DNA from: Pasteurellaceae bacterium Orientalotternb1
GTDB lineage: Bacteria; Pseudomonadota; Gammaproteobacteria; Enterobacterales; Pasteurellaceae
Reading direction: 5' to 3'
Length of the DNA: 64,000 nucleotides
Assembly: GCA_011455275.1 (NCBI GenBank)
Contig: CP015028.1
Coordinates: forward strand, 1,090,911-1,154,910
Shown: positions 45,407 through 56,254 of the stretch, one piece after another
Position numbering within the stretch: position 1 is the first letter of the stretch
Layout: every line of letters starts with the position of its first letter
Made by a program: the position numbers and the translations under genes
The notes under the pieces: generated by a model
The model's database searches: none
The model's input: only the letters and a program-made list of their open reading frames with translations
Told to the model about the DNA's origin: nothing

Positions 45407-46786
45407 ATGGCAAAAGCACCGAAAACTGCTTATGTATGCAGCGATTGTGGCGAGGAATATTCAAAATGGCTGGGGCAATGCCGTTCGTGCTTGGCGTGGA
45501 ATACCATTAGCGAAGTGCGTTTGGTTTCCGCAAAACAAGAGATCAAAGGCGATCGTTTTAGTGGCTATGCAGGTGCGACTTCGGGCAAAATTCAGAAATT
45601 ATCGGAAATCGACTTACAAGAAGTACCGCGTTTTTCCAGCGGCTTTAATGAGTTGGATCGCGTTCTCGGTGGCGGGATTGTACCGGGTAGTGCGATTTTG
45701 ATTGGCGGACATCCAGGTGCGGGAAAAAGTACCTTATTACTGCAAGTGATATGCGGACTTTCGACTCATCTTCCGACCTTATATGTAACAGGCGAGGAAT
45801 CATTACAGCAGGTGGCGATGCGGGCAAATCGTCTTGGCTTACCGACCGAGCATCTCAAAATGCTGTCGGAAACCTCGGTGGAACATATTTGCAACCTTGC
45901 AGATCAAGAAAAGCCCAAATTGATCGTGATTGACTCGATCCAAGTGATGCACCTTGCTGATATTCAATCGTCCCCAGGAAGTGTGGCTCAAGTGCGTGAA
46001 TGTGCCTCATTTTTGACCCGTTATGCCAAAACTCGCCAAGTGGCGATTATAATGGTTGGTCACGTCACCAAAGACGGTACATTGGCTGGACCGAAAGTGT
46101 TGGAACACGCCATTGATGCATCATTATTGTTGGAAGGCGAGGCGGATTCCCGCTTTCGTACCTTGCGGAGCCACAAAAACCGTTTCGGTGCGGTGAATGA
46201 ATTGGGCGTATTTGCGATGACAGAGCAAGGTTTGCGAGAAGTGAAAAATCCGTCTGCGATTTTTTTAAGCCGTAGCGAAGAGCAGACGTCGGGCAGTTCG
46301 GTGATGGTGCTATGGGAAGGCACACGTCCGTTGCTGGTGGAAATTCAGGCATTGGTCGACCATTCAATGCTCGCCAACCCTCGCCGAGTTGCCGTAGGTT
46401 TGGAGCAGAACCGTTTGTCGTTACTGCTTGCGGTGCTGCATCGCCACGGTGGTTTGCAAATGTCTGATCAAGATGTGTTTGTTAATGTAGTGGGTGGGGT
46501 GAAAGTAACCGAAACCAGTGCCGATCTTGCCTTGCTAATGGCATTGATTTCCAGCTTCCGCAATCGCCCGTTGCCACAAGATTTGGTAATTTTCGGCGAA
46601 GTGGGGTTAGGTGGCGAAATCCGTCCTGTGCCAAGCGGTCAAGAACGGATTTCTGAAGCTGCCAAACACGGCTTTAAACGTGCCATCGTCCCTGCTGGTA
46701 ATGCCCCGAAAAAAGCGATTAAGGGAATGGGCGTGTTTACTGTCAAAAAACTCAGCGATGCCTTGGAGATTGTGGGGAATTTATAG
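45407..46786 (+). CDS. radA: DNA repair protein RadA (Sms)
   Basis: RecA-like helicase that extends branch migration during recombination and helps natural transformation. An N-terminal zinc finger (CSDCGEEYSKWLGQCRSC, residues 11-28) is followed by the RecA core with Walker A GHPGAGKST near residue 103, the KNRFG motif (SHKNRFG near 256), and a Lon-like C-terminal domain (about 300-459). It is 459 residues. Divergent from pilA, sharing about 185 bases of upstream DNA. Confidence 0.96.
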   Translation: MAKAPKTAYVCSDCGEEYSKWLGQCRSCLAWNTISEVRLVSAKQEIKGDRFSGYAGATSGKIQKLSEIDLQEVPRFSSGFNELDRVLGGGIVPGSAILIGGHPGAGKSTLLLQVICGLSTHLPTLYVTGEESLQQVAMRANRLGLPTEHLKMLSETSVEHICNLADQEKPKLIVIDSIQVMHLADIQSSPGSVAQVRECASFLTRYAKTRQVAIIMVGHVTKDGTLAGPKVLEHAIDASLLLEGEADSRFRTLRSHKNRFGAVNELGVFAMTEQGLREVKNPSAIFLSRSEEQTSGSSVMVLWEGTRPLLVEIQALVDHSMLANPRRVAVGLEQNRLSLLLAVLHRHGGLQMSDQDVFVNVVGGVKVTETSADLALLMALISSFRNRPLPQDLVIFGEVGLGGEIRPVPSGQERISEAAKHGFKRAIVPAGNAPKKAIKGMGVFTVKKLSDALEIVGNL

Positions 46787-46807
46787 CGGATTTCTTGTGT
46801 GGAATTT

Positions 46808-48187
46808 ATGATTAGCATTTTTGATATGTTTAAAATAGGAATTGGACCGTCCAGTTCCCATACCGTTGGGCCGATGAAAGCGGCGAAAGCGTTTATTGAT
46901 GAGTTGTGCATTTGCAAAATTTTAGTTGAAACTGACCGCTTGCAAGTGGATGTTTATGGCTCACTCGCACTCACAGGCAGAGGGCATAGCACTGACACTG
47001 CGATTGTGATGGGGTTGATGGGGTATTTGCCCGATAATGTCGATATTGAACGCATTGAAGACGTGATTGCCGCAGTGAAAACTCAGCAGCAATTAGTGCT
47101 TTGCGAAGCTCATCCCACTCACAGTAAAACCATTCGCTTTGATTTTTTTGAGGATATGCTGTTTCACTACGATTTCTTGCCACGCCACGAAAATGGGTTG
47201 ACCTTTAAAGCCTTTAATGGTGATAACTTATTGTTTAAAAAGACATATTATTCGATTGGCGGCGGTTTTATTGTTTCCGATGAAAACTTTGATAGCGATA
47301 AACAGAGTCAAGTCAGTGTGCCGTTTCCCTATAAAAATGCTGCCGATTTGCTGAAACATTGCAAAGAACAGGGCTTACCGCTAGCAAGTTTGGTGTGGAA
47401 AAATGAGCTGGCGTTGCGTTCAAAACAGGAAATCAGCGACTATCTGGCGAAAATTTGGCTGACAATGGACGAATGTATTCAACGTGGTTTGCATACGGAA
47501 GGGCTGTTGCCAGGACCACTTAAAGTGGTTCGCCGTGCGGCTAGTTTACGTAGAGCACTTGAAGCAACGGATAAATTAAACAACGATCCTATGCAAATTA
47601 TTGATTGGATAAATCTGTATGCTTTAGCTGTGAGTGAAGAAAATGCAGCGGGTGGGCGAGTTGTCACGGCTCCTACCAATGGGGCGTGCGGCATTGTGCC
47701 TGCGGTGTTGGCGTATTATCGTCAGTTTGTGGGCGAACTTACCCAAGAAACCATCGAACGCTATTTCTTAGCGGCTAGTGTGATTGGCTCGCTGTATAAA
47801 ATGAACGCCTCAATTTCAGGGGCGGAAGTCGGCTGCCAAGGTGAAGTCGGCGTTGCTTGTTCAATGGCAGCAGCAGGGTTGGCTGAAATTATGGGCGGCT
47901 CGCCTGATCAAGTCTGCATTGCGGCGGAAATCGCAATGGAGCACAATCTTGGCTTAACCTGTGATCCCGTTGGTGGACAAGTGCAAGTACCGTGCATTGA
48001 ACGTAATGCGATTGCTGCAGTTAAAGCAATTAACGCCTGCCGAATGGCATTACGCCTTACTTCTCAACCACGTGTTACCCTCGATAAAGTGATCGAAACC
48101 ATGTACGAAACTGGGCGAGATATGAATGCTAAATACCGTGAAACCGCTACAGGCGGATTGGCGATCAAAATTGTGCCGTGTGATTAG
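46808..48187 (+). CDS. sdaA: L-serine dehydratase
   Basis: Iron-sulfur enzyme that deaminates L-serine to pyruvate and ammonia. The beta domain comes first (MISIFDMFKIGIGPSSSHTVGP, then DVYGSLALTGRGHSTD), followed by the alpha domain with the cluster cysteines (TNGACGIVPAVL, GCQGEVGVACSMAAAGL, LTCDPVGGQVQVPCIERN). It is 459 residues. The ATG at 46808 gives the conserved start; a GTG three codons earlier is unlikely. It is closed by a terminator shared with argG. A near-USS (GACCGCTTGC) lies in its 5' part. Confidence 0.96.
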   Translation: MISIFDMFKIGIGPSSSHTVGPMKAAKAFIDELCICKILVETDRLQVDVYGSLALTGRGHSTDTAIVMGLMGYLPDNVDIERIEDVIAAVKTQQQLVLCEAHPTHSKTIRFDFFEDMLFHYDFLPRHENGLTFKAFNGDNLLFKKTYYSIGGGFIVSDENFDSDKQSQVSVPFPYKNAADLLKHCKEQGLPLASLVWKNELALRSKQEISDYLAKIWLTMDECIQRGLHTEGLLPGPLKVVRRAASLRRALEATDKLNNDPMQIIDWINLYALAVSEENAAGGRVVTAPTNGACGIVPAVLAYYRQFVGELTQETIERYFLAASVIGSLYKMNASISGAEVGCQGEVGVACSMAAAGLAEIMGGSPDQVCIAAEIAMEHNLGLTCDPVGGQVQVPCIERNAIAAVKAINACRMALRLTSQPRVTLDKVIETMYETGRDMNAKYRETATGGLAIKIVPCD

Positions 48188-48195
48188 ATCAAATT

Positions 48196-48235
48196 AAAAA
48201 GCTCGTTTCGATGATGTTATCAAAACGAGCTTTTT
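48196..48235. terminator. bidirectional terminator between sdaA and argG
   Basis: 13-bp stem AAAAAGCTCGTTT / AAACGAGCTTTTT with a 14-base loop. Confidence 0.88.
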
Positions 48236-48267
48236 CTATTTAGACTCAATGAGTGGTTATCTATCAA

Positions 48268-49623
<1,356 letters not shown>

Positions 49624-49637
49624 TTAAGAAAAGAGTT

Positions 49638-49653
49638 GCGGAAACGGTTGCGT
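49638..49653 (-). promoter_or_regulatory. PurR-like box upstream of argG
   Basis: ACGCAACCGTTTCCGC fits the degenerate PurR consensus at all but the last position. A possible -10 (TAGAAT, 49671-49666) would place the box just after the transcription start. Confidence 0.4.
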
Positions 49654-49753
49654 TTCGGGGAAAGTATTCTAACTGAAAATACGCCTAAATGGCTAGAGAA
49701 TTGCAACATAAGCGATTAAAATAAGCCGTTTTTAAAGCTAAAAAGTTGGAAAT

Positions 49754-50779
49754 ATGCAAAAACTTCTGGTAATTCGAAATGATAAAATTGGTGATTTTAT
49801 GGTGGCGTGGCCAGCCTTTGCGATGTTGAAAAAATCGTTGCCCAATACGCAAATTGTCGCTCTTGTGCCACCTTATACCGCTCCGCTTGCTGAACTTTGC
49901 CCCTATATTGATGAGATTATTGTGGATAGCCGTGATCGCCATAATAAAGCCGAAAATCAGCGGGTGTTACAAGCGGTCAGATCCGCAGGATTTTTTGCAA
50001 TGATCAGCTTTGTGTCTGACTGGTATAACGCCAAACTGGCGTGGCAAAGCGGCATTACCTATCGTCTCGCCCCTGCAACCAAGCTCTTTCAATTTTTGTA
50101 TAACCACCGTTTAACCCAACGCCGTTCCCGCTCGGAAAAGGCAGAATTTCAATACAATTTGGATCTGGCTCGTCAGTTTTTACGCGATCACAATGTACCA
50201 ATTATTGAGCCGAATACGCCTTATCTGACCATTCCAACCAACGAATATCAAACTCAAAAGCAAAAATTGAGTGAGCAGCTTGGGATCAATCCAAATAAAA
50301 AATGGTTGTTTGTGCATAGTAGCACGGGCGGCTCGGCAACGAATTTATCCCTTGAGCAATATGCCCAGCTGATTAACGGCATTCAAGCCGAATTGGAATG
50401 CGAAGTGGTGCTGACTGCGGGGGCAAACGAAAGCGAGCGAGCAAACGCCCTAGCCGCAATGCTCAACCTCCCCGCTGCAATTTACGACAAAAATGATGGC
50501 TTGCAAGATTTCACTCGCTCGCTTGCTTGTGCAGATCTGTTCGTTTCTGGCTCAACCGGTCCATTGCATATTTGCGGGGCGTTGAATGTGGCGACCATTG
50601 GTTTCTACCCAAGCCGATTATCCGCCATTCCACGCCGCTGGCAGCCGATTAACGATACGGATAAACATCTCGCCTTCGCCGCCCCAGAAGGCAAAGCGAC
50701 CGAAAAGAATTTAACCCTAATTTCGATTGAAAAAGCATTGTTAGATGTGATTCCGTTTGTGCGGAGAGTGTGGAAGTAG
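49754..50779 (+). CDS. opsX: GT9-family LOS heptosyltransferase (OpsX type)
   Basis: Cytoplasmic, membrane-associated glycosyltransferase of family 9 adding the first heptose to Kdo in LOS, by likeness to H. influenzae OpsX. Conserved features are LLVIRNDKIGDFMVAWPAF at the N-terminus, FVHSSTGGSATNLS near residue 187, and the donor-binding SGSTGPLHICGALNVATIGFYP near 265. It is 341 residues. A full USS (49969-49978 plus TTTTTTGCAA) lies in the coding region. It converges with the glucosyltransferase gene. Confidence 0.88.
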   Translation: MQKLLVIRNDKIGDFMVAWPAFAMLKKSLPNTQIVALVPPYTAPLAELCPYIDEIIVDSRDRHNKAENQRVLQAVRSAGFFAMISFVSDWYNAKLAWQSGITYRLAPATKLFQFLYNHRLTQRRSRSEKAEFQYNLDLARQFLRDHNVPIIEPNTPYLTIPTNEYQTQKQKLSEQLGINPNKKWLFVHSSTGGSATNLSLEQYAQLINGIQAELECEVVLTAGANESERANALAAMLNLPAAIYDKNDGLQDFTRSLACADLFVSGSTGPLHICGALNVATIGFYPSRLSAIPRRWQPINDTDKHLAFAAPEGKATEKNLTLISIEKALLDVIPFVRRVWK

Positions 50780-50796
50780 AGTGATTAGGGTAGGCA

Positions 50797-50852
50797 ACAA
50801 GCGGTCAGTTCCGAGAAAAATTTTGCAAATTTCTGCCTGAAACTGACCGCAT
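50797..50852. terminator. inverted uptake-signal pair between opsX and the glycosyltransferase gene
   Basis: ACAAGCGGTCAGTT (50797-50810) faces AACTGACCGCATGT with ATTTTGCAAATTT between. The second arm departs from the core by one base (GCATGT). Serves two convergent genes. Confidence 0.6.
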
Positions 50853-50862
50853 GTGATATTGG

Positions 50863-51621
50863 TTAGTGGCGGGTGCGATCCCACAAATCCGCATATTTCA
50901 CAAAGGTGGAATGGGCGGAGAGAATGGCGAGTAACAAGCCTTGTTTGCCATCTAAAAAACCTGCTTTCAAAATGTACATTTTGACAAATGCCGATAAGGC
51001 GTGGGTAATGCCTTGAAAAATCGTGGCTTTTTTGCCCGCACGCTCTCGCTGAATTGCCCACGCTTTGGCATAGCCTGCAGATTTCACTAAGTAGTGATGA
51101 ATATTTTTGTAGGTGTAATGCAACAGATCACCTTGTAACTTGATGACTTTAGCATTTTGTGGGAAATGGACTTTTTCGTGTACTAATTCATCGCCATAAG
51201 CCGCAAAATGAGTGCGATAGAGCCGTACCACATAATCAGGATACCAACCCGAATGACGAATTTCCCGCCCGAAAATTTTGCTAAGTCGGGCGATTTTATA
51301 CACAGCATTCGGTTCGTCACTTTTGACCGCTTGTAAAATAGAGACTTTTAATTCAGGCGTAACACGTTCATCGGCATCAAGCCACAGCACATAATCGCTA
51401 GTTACATATTGCTGGGCGATTTGGCGTTGCTTGCCGTAGCCTTGCCAATCGGTATTTTCATACCACTTCGTCCCATAACTTAGGGCGATCTCTTTCGTTT
51501 GATCTTCACTGCCGCTATCTAAAATCACAATTTCATCGACCCAATCTTTGACGCTGTCTAAACATTGAGCAAGATCTTGAGCTTCGTTTTTTACAATCAT
51601 TGCAACGCTGAGAGTTGGCAT
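50863..51621 (-). CDS. GT2-family LOS glucosyltransferase (LgtF/WaaE type)
   Basis: Family 2 glycosyltransferase adding glucose to heptose I of the LOS core, by likeness to Haemophilus LgtF and enterobacterial WaaE/KdtX. The GT-A fold starts [21 protein letters not shown]; the metal-binding DXD is WLDADERV near residue 87; [15 protein letters not shown] and VHEKVHF are family-specific. The ATG at 51621 with AAAGGAAAA upstream gives 252 residues. Cytoplasmic face of the inner membrane. Divergent from yhbY. Confidence 0.88.
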   Translation of the reverse strand: MPTLSVAMIVKNEAQDLAQCLDSVKDWVDEIVILDSGSEDQTKEIALSYGTKWYENTDWQGYGKQRQIAQQYVTSDYVLWLDADERVTPELKVSILQAVKSDEPNAVYKIARLSKIFGREIRHSGWYPDYVVRLYRTHFAAYGDELVHEKVHFPQNAKVIKLQGDLLHYTYKNIHHYLVKSAGYAKAWAIQRERAGKKATIFQGITHALSAFVKMYILKAGFLDGKQGLLLAILSAHSTFVKYADLWDRTRH

Positions 51622-51745
51622 AGGCTTTTCCTTTGGCTGAAAAAATTGCGGGCATTCTAGCACAATCAAATCGCTTTAAAAATCAGGCTATTTGTGCTAT
51701 TTTCACCGCCGTTTTTATTTCTATTTTTTATTCAAGGCAAAATCA

Positions 51746-52060
51746 ATGTCGATTACATTAACCACCAAACAAAAACAATATTTGAAAAGTTTAGCCCACC
51801 ATTTAAGCCCTGTGGTGATGCTTGGCGGCAACGGCTTAACCGAAGGCGTGCTAGCGGAAATTGATCACGCTCTTGATCACCACGAGTTGATCAAAGTAAA
51901 AATCGCTGGGGCGGATCGTGATACCAAACAGCTCATTATTGATGCGATTGTACGTGAAACCAAAGCGGTTGAAGTTCAAACTATCGGACACGTTTTAGTG
52001 CTTTTCCGTCCAAGCGAAGAGAAAAAAATTAGCTTGCCGAAGGCAACAAAGGCAATTTAA
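51746..52060 (+). CDS. yhbY: YhbY-type CRM-domain RNA-binding protein
   Basis: Single CRM (CRS1-YhbY) domain protein that associates with pre-50S ribosomal particles. It has LTTKQKQYLKSLAHHLSPVVMLGGNGLTEGVLAEIDHAL split over the first helices, the GxxG-like loop LGGNG near residue 30, and the LIKVKIAG strand. The ATG at 51746 gives 104 residues, close to E. coli YhbY (97). The frame extends upstream without a better start. A GTGGGTC repeat follows. Confidence 0.93.
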   Translation: MSITLTTKQKQYLKSLAHHLSPVVMLGGNGLTEGVLAEIDHALDHHELIKVKIAGADRDTKQLIIDAIVRETKAVEVQTIGHVLVLFRPSEEKKISLPKATKAI

Positions 52061-52068
52061 TCGCCGTT

Positions 52069-52154
52069 GTAGGGTGGGGTCTTACCCCACCATTTTTATA
52101 TCTTAATTTCAACCTTTAAAATAATTTTAATCGGTGGGATCAAGCCCACCCTAA
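52069..52154. repeat. GTGGGTC palindromic repeat
   Basis: TAGGGTGGGGTCTTACCCCACC at one end (52070 on) and CGGTGGGATCAAGCCCACCCTAA at the other enclose about 40 AT-rich bases. Each end is its own hairpin, and the ends are inverted relative to each other. Same family as 17388-17473. Confidence 0.65.
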
Positions 52155-52160
52155 CTTAAT

Positions 52161-52889
52161 ATGATAAAAAAACTCTCCCTTTTTACTTTTTTGATGCTGC
52201 TCGTGCCGTTGGCGACTTGGGCGATGGGTTGGAAATGGACGCTGGCGATGGATTATCAGCCGTTTGATGTAGATTTCTGGCTACTCTTTTTAACCGAAAC
52301 GGGTTCAACACCTTATGCGTTAATCACTTGCGTGCTATTTATGCTATGGATAATGTGGCTGACCCGTAAACGCTATTCGTGGCTGTTGGTTGGGTTTATT
52401 TGTGCCAGTTCCGTGGTTGGCACACAAATTATCAAAGAAGGGGCGAAAGTGGTGTTTAAAGAGCCTCGTCCGTTCGTCACCGAAATGTTCCAAGGGCAAA
52501 CCGAACAGTTTTATGCGTTACCGAAAGCGGAACAATTCCAACAAGTGATGAAAGTAGCTACCGCTGAAACTGCCCCGATTGTCTCTCACCAAGCCGATGA
52601 ATTAGGCTACTCGTTCCCCTCTGGGCACACAATTTTTGCGGTTTCTTGGCTGTTAGTGTTCGGTGGATTTTTGGTCGGATTTCGTGGACAAGCGGTCATT
52701 TTCACCCAATTTTTTGCAATTTGTTGGGCGGGGTTGATGTTGATCAGCCGCTTGCGTTTGGGAATGCATTATCCTATTGACCTTTTCGTCAGCACTTTGA
52801 TTGCGTGGGCGTTCCATCTCATTGCGTTTGGCTGGGCGGTTCCTTATTTAGAAACTTGGAGATTATTTAAACACAGGGGGCAACAGTGA
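52161..52889 (+). CDS. pgpB: phosphatidylglycerophosphatase B / undecaprenyl pyrophosphatase (PAP2)
   Basis: Inner-membrane PAP2 phosphatase acting on phosphatidylglycerol phosphate, undecaprenyl pyrophosphate and related lipids. PAP2 motifs: KVVFKEPRP near residue 96, YSFPSGHT near 152, and [13 protein letters not shown] near 196. Six membrane segments in 242 residues. A USS core lies at 52688-52697. Its stop overlaps the nagK start by four bases (GTGA), so the two are coupled. Confidence 0.92.
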   Translation: MIKKLSLFTFLMLLVPLATWAMGWKWTLAMDYQPFDVDFWLLFLTETGSTPYALITCVLFMLWIMWLTRKRYSWLLVGFICASSVVGTQIIKEGAKVVFKEPRPFVTEMFQGQTEQFYALPKAEQFQQVMKVATAETAPIVSHQADELGYSFPSGHTIFAVSWLLVFGGFLVGFRGQAVIFTQFFAICWAGLMLISRLRLGMHYPIDLFVSTLIAWAFHLIAFGWAVPYLETWRLFKHRGQQ

Positions 52890-53803
52890 CCTACTATTAC
52901 GGCTTAGACATCGGCGGCACGAAAATCGAACTGGCGGCATTCAACGATAAGTTAGAAAAATTGTACAGTGAACGAGTACCAACCCCACAAACGAGCTATG
53001 AAGATTGGCTCGCAGCGGTAGAAACGTTGGTTCGCCACGCAGACGAAAAATTTGGTACGCAAGGCAATGTTGGCTTGGGCTTACCTGGCTTTGTGAATCG
53101 TGAAACAGGCTTGGCAAAAATCAGCAATATCCGTGTCGCAGACGGCAAAAATATCGTACAAGATTTGAGCGAGCGTTTAGGGCGAGAAGTCCGTGCGGAA
53201 AACGATGCCAACTGTTTTGCGTTGTCAGAAGCGTGGGACGAAAGCCATCAGCAATACTCAACGGTACTTGGTTTAATTTTAGGCACGGGCTTCGGTGGCG
53301 GTTTGGTGTTTGACGGCAAAGTGCATTCAGGCAAAATCGGTATGGCGGGCGAAGTTGGACACATTCAGCTCAATTATCACGCCTTGAAATTACTTGGTTG
53401 GGACAACGCCCCAATTTATGAATGCGGTTGTGGCAATGAAGCCTGTTTGGATACCTACCTTTCAGGACGTGGCTTTGAAATGCTCTATCGGGATTTAGTC
53501 GGCGAAGCGATTGATGCCAAAACCATCATCAGCCGTTTCTATGAAGGTGATGAAAAAACTGTGAAATTCGTTGAAATGTTTATCGAATTGATGGCGATTA
53601 GCATTGGCAATCTGATCACGATTTTAGATCCAGATATGATCGTCTTCGGCGGTGGGTTATCCAACTTTGACCACATTTATGAAGTCTTACCAAAAGCCTT
53701 GCCAGCTCACTTAATGCAAAACGCCAAAGTACCTGCGATCAAAAAAGCGATCCACGGCGACTCTGGCGGGGTGCGTGGTGCAGCAGCGTTGTTCTTAAAA
53801 TAA
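52886..53803 (+). CDS. nagK: N-acetyl-D-glucosamine kinase
   Basis: ROK-family kinase that phosphorylates GlcNAc recovered from peptidoglycan or host glycans. The ATP motif DIGGTKIE is at residues 8-15, the ROK zinc cluster is [15 protein letters not shown] near residue 180, and GHIQL supplies the conserved zinc histidine. The start is GTG at 52886; 305 residues, like E. coli NagK (303). Its product feeds the same GlcNAc-6-P pool that sialic-acid catabolism enters. A terminator follows. Confidence 0.94.
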   Translation: MTYYYGLDIGGTKIELAAFNDKLEKLYSERVPTPQTSYEDWLAAVETLVRHADEKFGTQGNVGLGLPGFVNRETGLAKISNIRVADGKNIVQDLSERLGREVRAENDANCFALSEAWDESHQQYSTVLGLILGTGFGGGLVFDGKVHSGKIGMAGEVGHIQLNYHALKLLGWDNAPIYECGCGNEACLDTYLSGRGFEMLYRDLVGEAIDAKTIISRFYEGDEKTVKFVEMFIELMAISIGNLITILDPDMIVFGGGLSNFDHIYEVLPKALPAHLMQNAKVPAIKKAIHGDSGGVRGAAALFLK

Positions 53804-53807
53804 ACGT

Positions 53808-53837
53808 AAAATGAGCAATGAACGTTGCTCATTTTTT
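53808..53837 (+). terminator. intrinsic terminator of nagK
   Basis: AAAATGAGCAA / TTGCTCATTTTTT hairpin with a 6-base loop; its T-run reaches to within 12 bases of the gloB start. Confidence 0.82.
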
Positions 53838-53848
53838 ATGGAGAAATG

Positions 53849-54556
53849 ATGATTCAAATTACCCCGATCCCAGCACTAGCCAATAACTACATTTGGGTGT
53901 TGCAAAAAGATCAGCAGGCGATTGTGTTTGATCCCGCCCAAGCCCAGCCTGTACTAGATTTTTTTGCAAAAAACTCGTTGGAACTGACCGCTTGTGTGCT
54001 CACTCATAACCACAGTGACCACACCGATGGCGTGGCGGGCTTGTTGGAACGTTATCCTAATTTAGCCGTCATCGGCCCGCAAGAAACCGCCCAATTTGCG
54101 AACCAAATCGTACAGCCTGAACAGCGGTTTGAATTATTGGGCTTGACGTTTGAGGTGATCGAAAGTGCGGGGCATACCGCAGGGCATATCAGCTATTTGG
54201 TGGAGCGTGAATCTCTTTTCTGCGGCGATTCACTCTTTTCAGGTGGTTGTGGTCGGGTGTTTACGGGCGATTATCAAGCCCAATTTGCCGCATTACAACG
54301 CTTCAAACAACTACCCGATTTTGTGCAAGTTTATCCCGCCCACGAATACACCCAAAGCAATCTCAAATTCGCAGCTACCGTAATGCCACCAAGCTGTGTC
54401 TTGCTGGAGTATCAAGAACAGGTGGATATTTTACGTGCACAACATCGTCCAACACTGCCCACTACAATTGGTATCGAAAAGCAGATCAATCCCTTCTTAC
54501 AAGCGGTCAGTTTGGGTGAATTTATTGCACTTCGGCAGCAAAAAGATAATTTTTAA
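53849..54556 (+). CDS. gloB: hydroxyacylglutathione hydrolase (glyoxalase II)
   Basis: Hydrolyses S-lactoylglutathione to lactate and glutathione in methylglyoxal detoxification. The metallo-beta-lactamase motif THNHSDHTDG is at residues 52-61; AGHTAGHISYL and FCGDSLFSGGCGR follow. It is 235 residues. The ATG at 53849, five bases after GGAG, is preferred to the adjacent ATG at 53846. Two full USS cores lie inside the gene (53986-53995 and 54499-54508). Confidence 0.94.
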   Translation: MIQITPIPALANNYIWVLQKDQQAIVFDPAQAQPVLDFFAKNSLELTACVLTHNHSDHTDGVAGLLERYPNLAVIGPQETAQFANQIVQPEQRFELLGLTFEVIESAGHTAGHISYLVERESLFCGDSLFSGGCGRVFTGDYQAQFAALQRFKQLPDFVQVYPAHEYTQSNLKFAATVMPPSCVLLEYQEQVDILRAQHRPTLPTTIGIEKQINPFLQAVSLGEFIALRQQKDNF

Positions 54557-54565
54557 CCGTAGCAA

Positions 54566-54596
54566 CAGGGCAAATGATTATTTGCCCTGCTTTTTT
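54566..54596 (+). terminator. intrinsic terminator of gloB
   Basis: CAGGGCAAAT / ATTTGCCCTG perfect 10-bp stem, 4-base loop, then CTTTTTT. Confidence 0.88.
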
Positions 54597-54644
54597 ATGG
54601 TATAGTTACGCCATTTTGCATTACGCATTGAGTAAGAGAATCCC

Positions 54645-55358
54645 GTGAATTTTGATCTGAATAACATACCGCAACACGTTGCGATTATTATGGATGGCAA
54701 CGGTCGTTGGGCGAAACAGCAAGGCAAACTCCGCATTTTTGGACACCAAAACGGGGTAAAAGCGGTGCGTGCGGCAGTCAATTTTGCGGCAAAATATCAG
54801 ATCAAAGTGCTGACGTTATATGCGTTTAGCAGCGAAAACTGGAATCGCCCTGAAGCTGAAGTATCGGCATTGATGAGCTTGTTTATGAAAGCTCTCGATT
54901 CCGAAGTGAAAAAACTGCATAAAAATAATATTCGGCTGAAAATCATTGGTAATAAATCCGCATTTAGTGACCGCTTGCAGCAACGTATTGCCGAGTCCGA
55001 AGCCTTAACTGCCAACAATACAGGGCTGACGCTCAATATCGCCGCCAATTATGGTGGTTATTGGGATATTGTCACCGCCGCTCAACAGCTCGCTGAACAG
55101 GTAAAAAACGAGCAAATCAGCGTAGCGGATATTACGCCTGAACGTTTTCAGCAGGCGTTAGTGACGGGTGAGCAACCCCAAGTCGATCTGCTAATTCGTA
55201 CTAGTGGTGAACAGCGGATCAGCAATTTCTTACTCTGGCAAATTGCCTATGCGGAACTTTTTTTCAGCCCTGTGCTGTGGCCTGATTTTGACGAACAGCA
55301 TTTTGCTCAAGCGATTGAGGCTTATCAACAACGTGATCGCCGTTTTGGTGGTTGTTAA
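54645..55358 (+). CDS. uppS: undecaprenyl diphosphate synthase
   Basis: Cis-prenyltransferase producing the C55 lipid carrier for peptidoglycan and [15 protein letters not shown] (residues 12-23) carries the catalytic Asp17; SSENWNRP and [17 protein letters not shown] are further signature blocks. The start is GTG at 54645; 237 residues. First gene of the envelope cluster uppS-cdsA-rseP-bamA-skp-lpxD-fabZ-lpxA. Confidence 0.96.
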   Translation: MNFDLNNIPQHVAIIMDGNGRWAKQQGKLRIFGHQNGVKAVRAAVNFAAKYQIKVLTLYAFSSENWNRPEAEVSALMSLFMKALDSEVKKLHKNNIRLKIIGNKSAFSDRLQQRIAESEALTANNTGLTLNIAANYGGYWDIVTAAQQLAEQVKNEQISVADITPERFQQALVTGEQPQVDLLIRTSGEQRISNFLLWQIAYAELFFSPVLWPDFDEQHFAQAIEAYQQRDRRFGGC

Positions 55359-55375
55359 AACAGAAGGAAATTCAA

Positions 55376-56245
55376 ATGCTTAAACAACGAGTTTTATCTG
55401 CGATTGTGATGATAGCGGTGGCATTAGCCGCACTTTTTGGGCTACCGCCGTTGCCATTTACCTTGGCATTAGCAGGCATTATCGTATTAGGAATGTGGGA
55501 GTGGGCACAATTTGTTGGCATTAAACGCCCAGTGGCACGAGCGATTGTTGGCTTTGTGACTTTCGGGCTTTTGCTCTTTCCGATTATGGCAAGTACCAAT
55601 TACATTCAAGCGGCTCGTTTTTTAACCGATGAAACGACACCATTACTGCTTCTTGGCGGTATTTGGTGGATTGTTGCCATCATTTTAGTGATTTCTTATC
55701 CCAGTTCAGCGACTTGGTGGAATAAATCCATCGCAGCAAAATTTATTTTTGGTTTCTGTACCTTAATTCCGTTTTTCATTGGTATTCTCGCATTACGTTT
55801 CTACAACTACAATTTAGATCAATTCCAAGGTACCTATTTATTGCTTTACGTTTTCTTGCTCGTTTGGGGTGCAGATTCGGGAGCATATTTTGTTGGTCGT
55901 GCTATCGGTAAACATAAATTAGCCCCAAAAGTTTCCCCAGGGAAATCATGGGAAGGGGCGATTGGTGGTGTGCTGACTTCAGCCGTTATTGCCACAATAT
56001 TTCTCAACCTTGCCCCAAGTAATGTGTTTGGGCGGGAATTAGCAACTGTGCCATTTATTGTTTTATCAATGGTTACGGTAGTGATTTCTGCGTTAGGTGA
56101 TTTGAGCGAAAGTATGTTCAAACGTCAAGCGGGGATTAAAGACAGCAGTAATTTAATTCCAGGTCACGGTGGTATTTTAGACCGTATTGACAGCTTAACT
56201 GCTGCGGTTCCTGTGTTTGCGATTGGTTTTTTCTTCTTGTTGTAA
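55376..56245 (+). CDS. cdsA: phosphatidate cytidylyltransferase
   Basis: Inner-membrane enzyme making CDP-diacylglycerol, precursor of all phospholipids. Eight or so membrane segments; the signature GDLSESMFKRQAGIKDSSN and PGHGGILDRIDSL lies near residues 240-275, and PKVSPGKSWEGAIGG near 180. The ATG at 55376 after GAAGGAAA gives 289 residues. It follows uppS by 17 bases. Confidence 0.95.
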   Translation: MLKQRVLSAIVMIAVALAALFGLPPLPFTLALAGIIVLGMWEWAQFVGIKRPVARAIVGFVTFGLLLFPIMASTNYIQAARFLTDETTPLLLLGGIWWIVAIILVISYPSSATWWNKSIAAKFIFGFCTLIPFFIGILALRFYNYNLDQFQGTYLLLYVFLLVWGADSGAYFVGRAIGKHKLAPKVSPGKSWEGAIGGVLTSAVIATIFLNLAPSNVFGRELATVPFIVLSMVTVVISALGDLSESMFKRQAGIKDSSNLIPGHGGILDRIDSLTAAVPVFAIGFFFLL

Positions 56246-56254
56246 GGAGATAAT

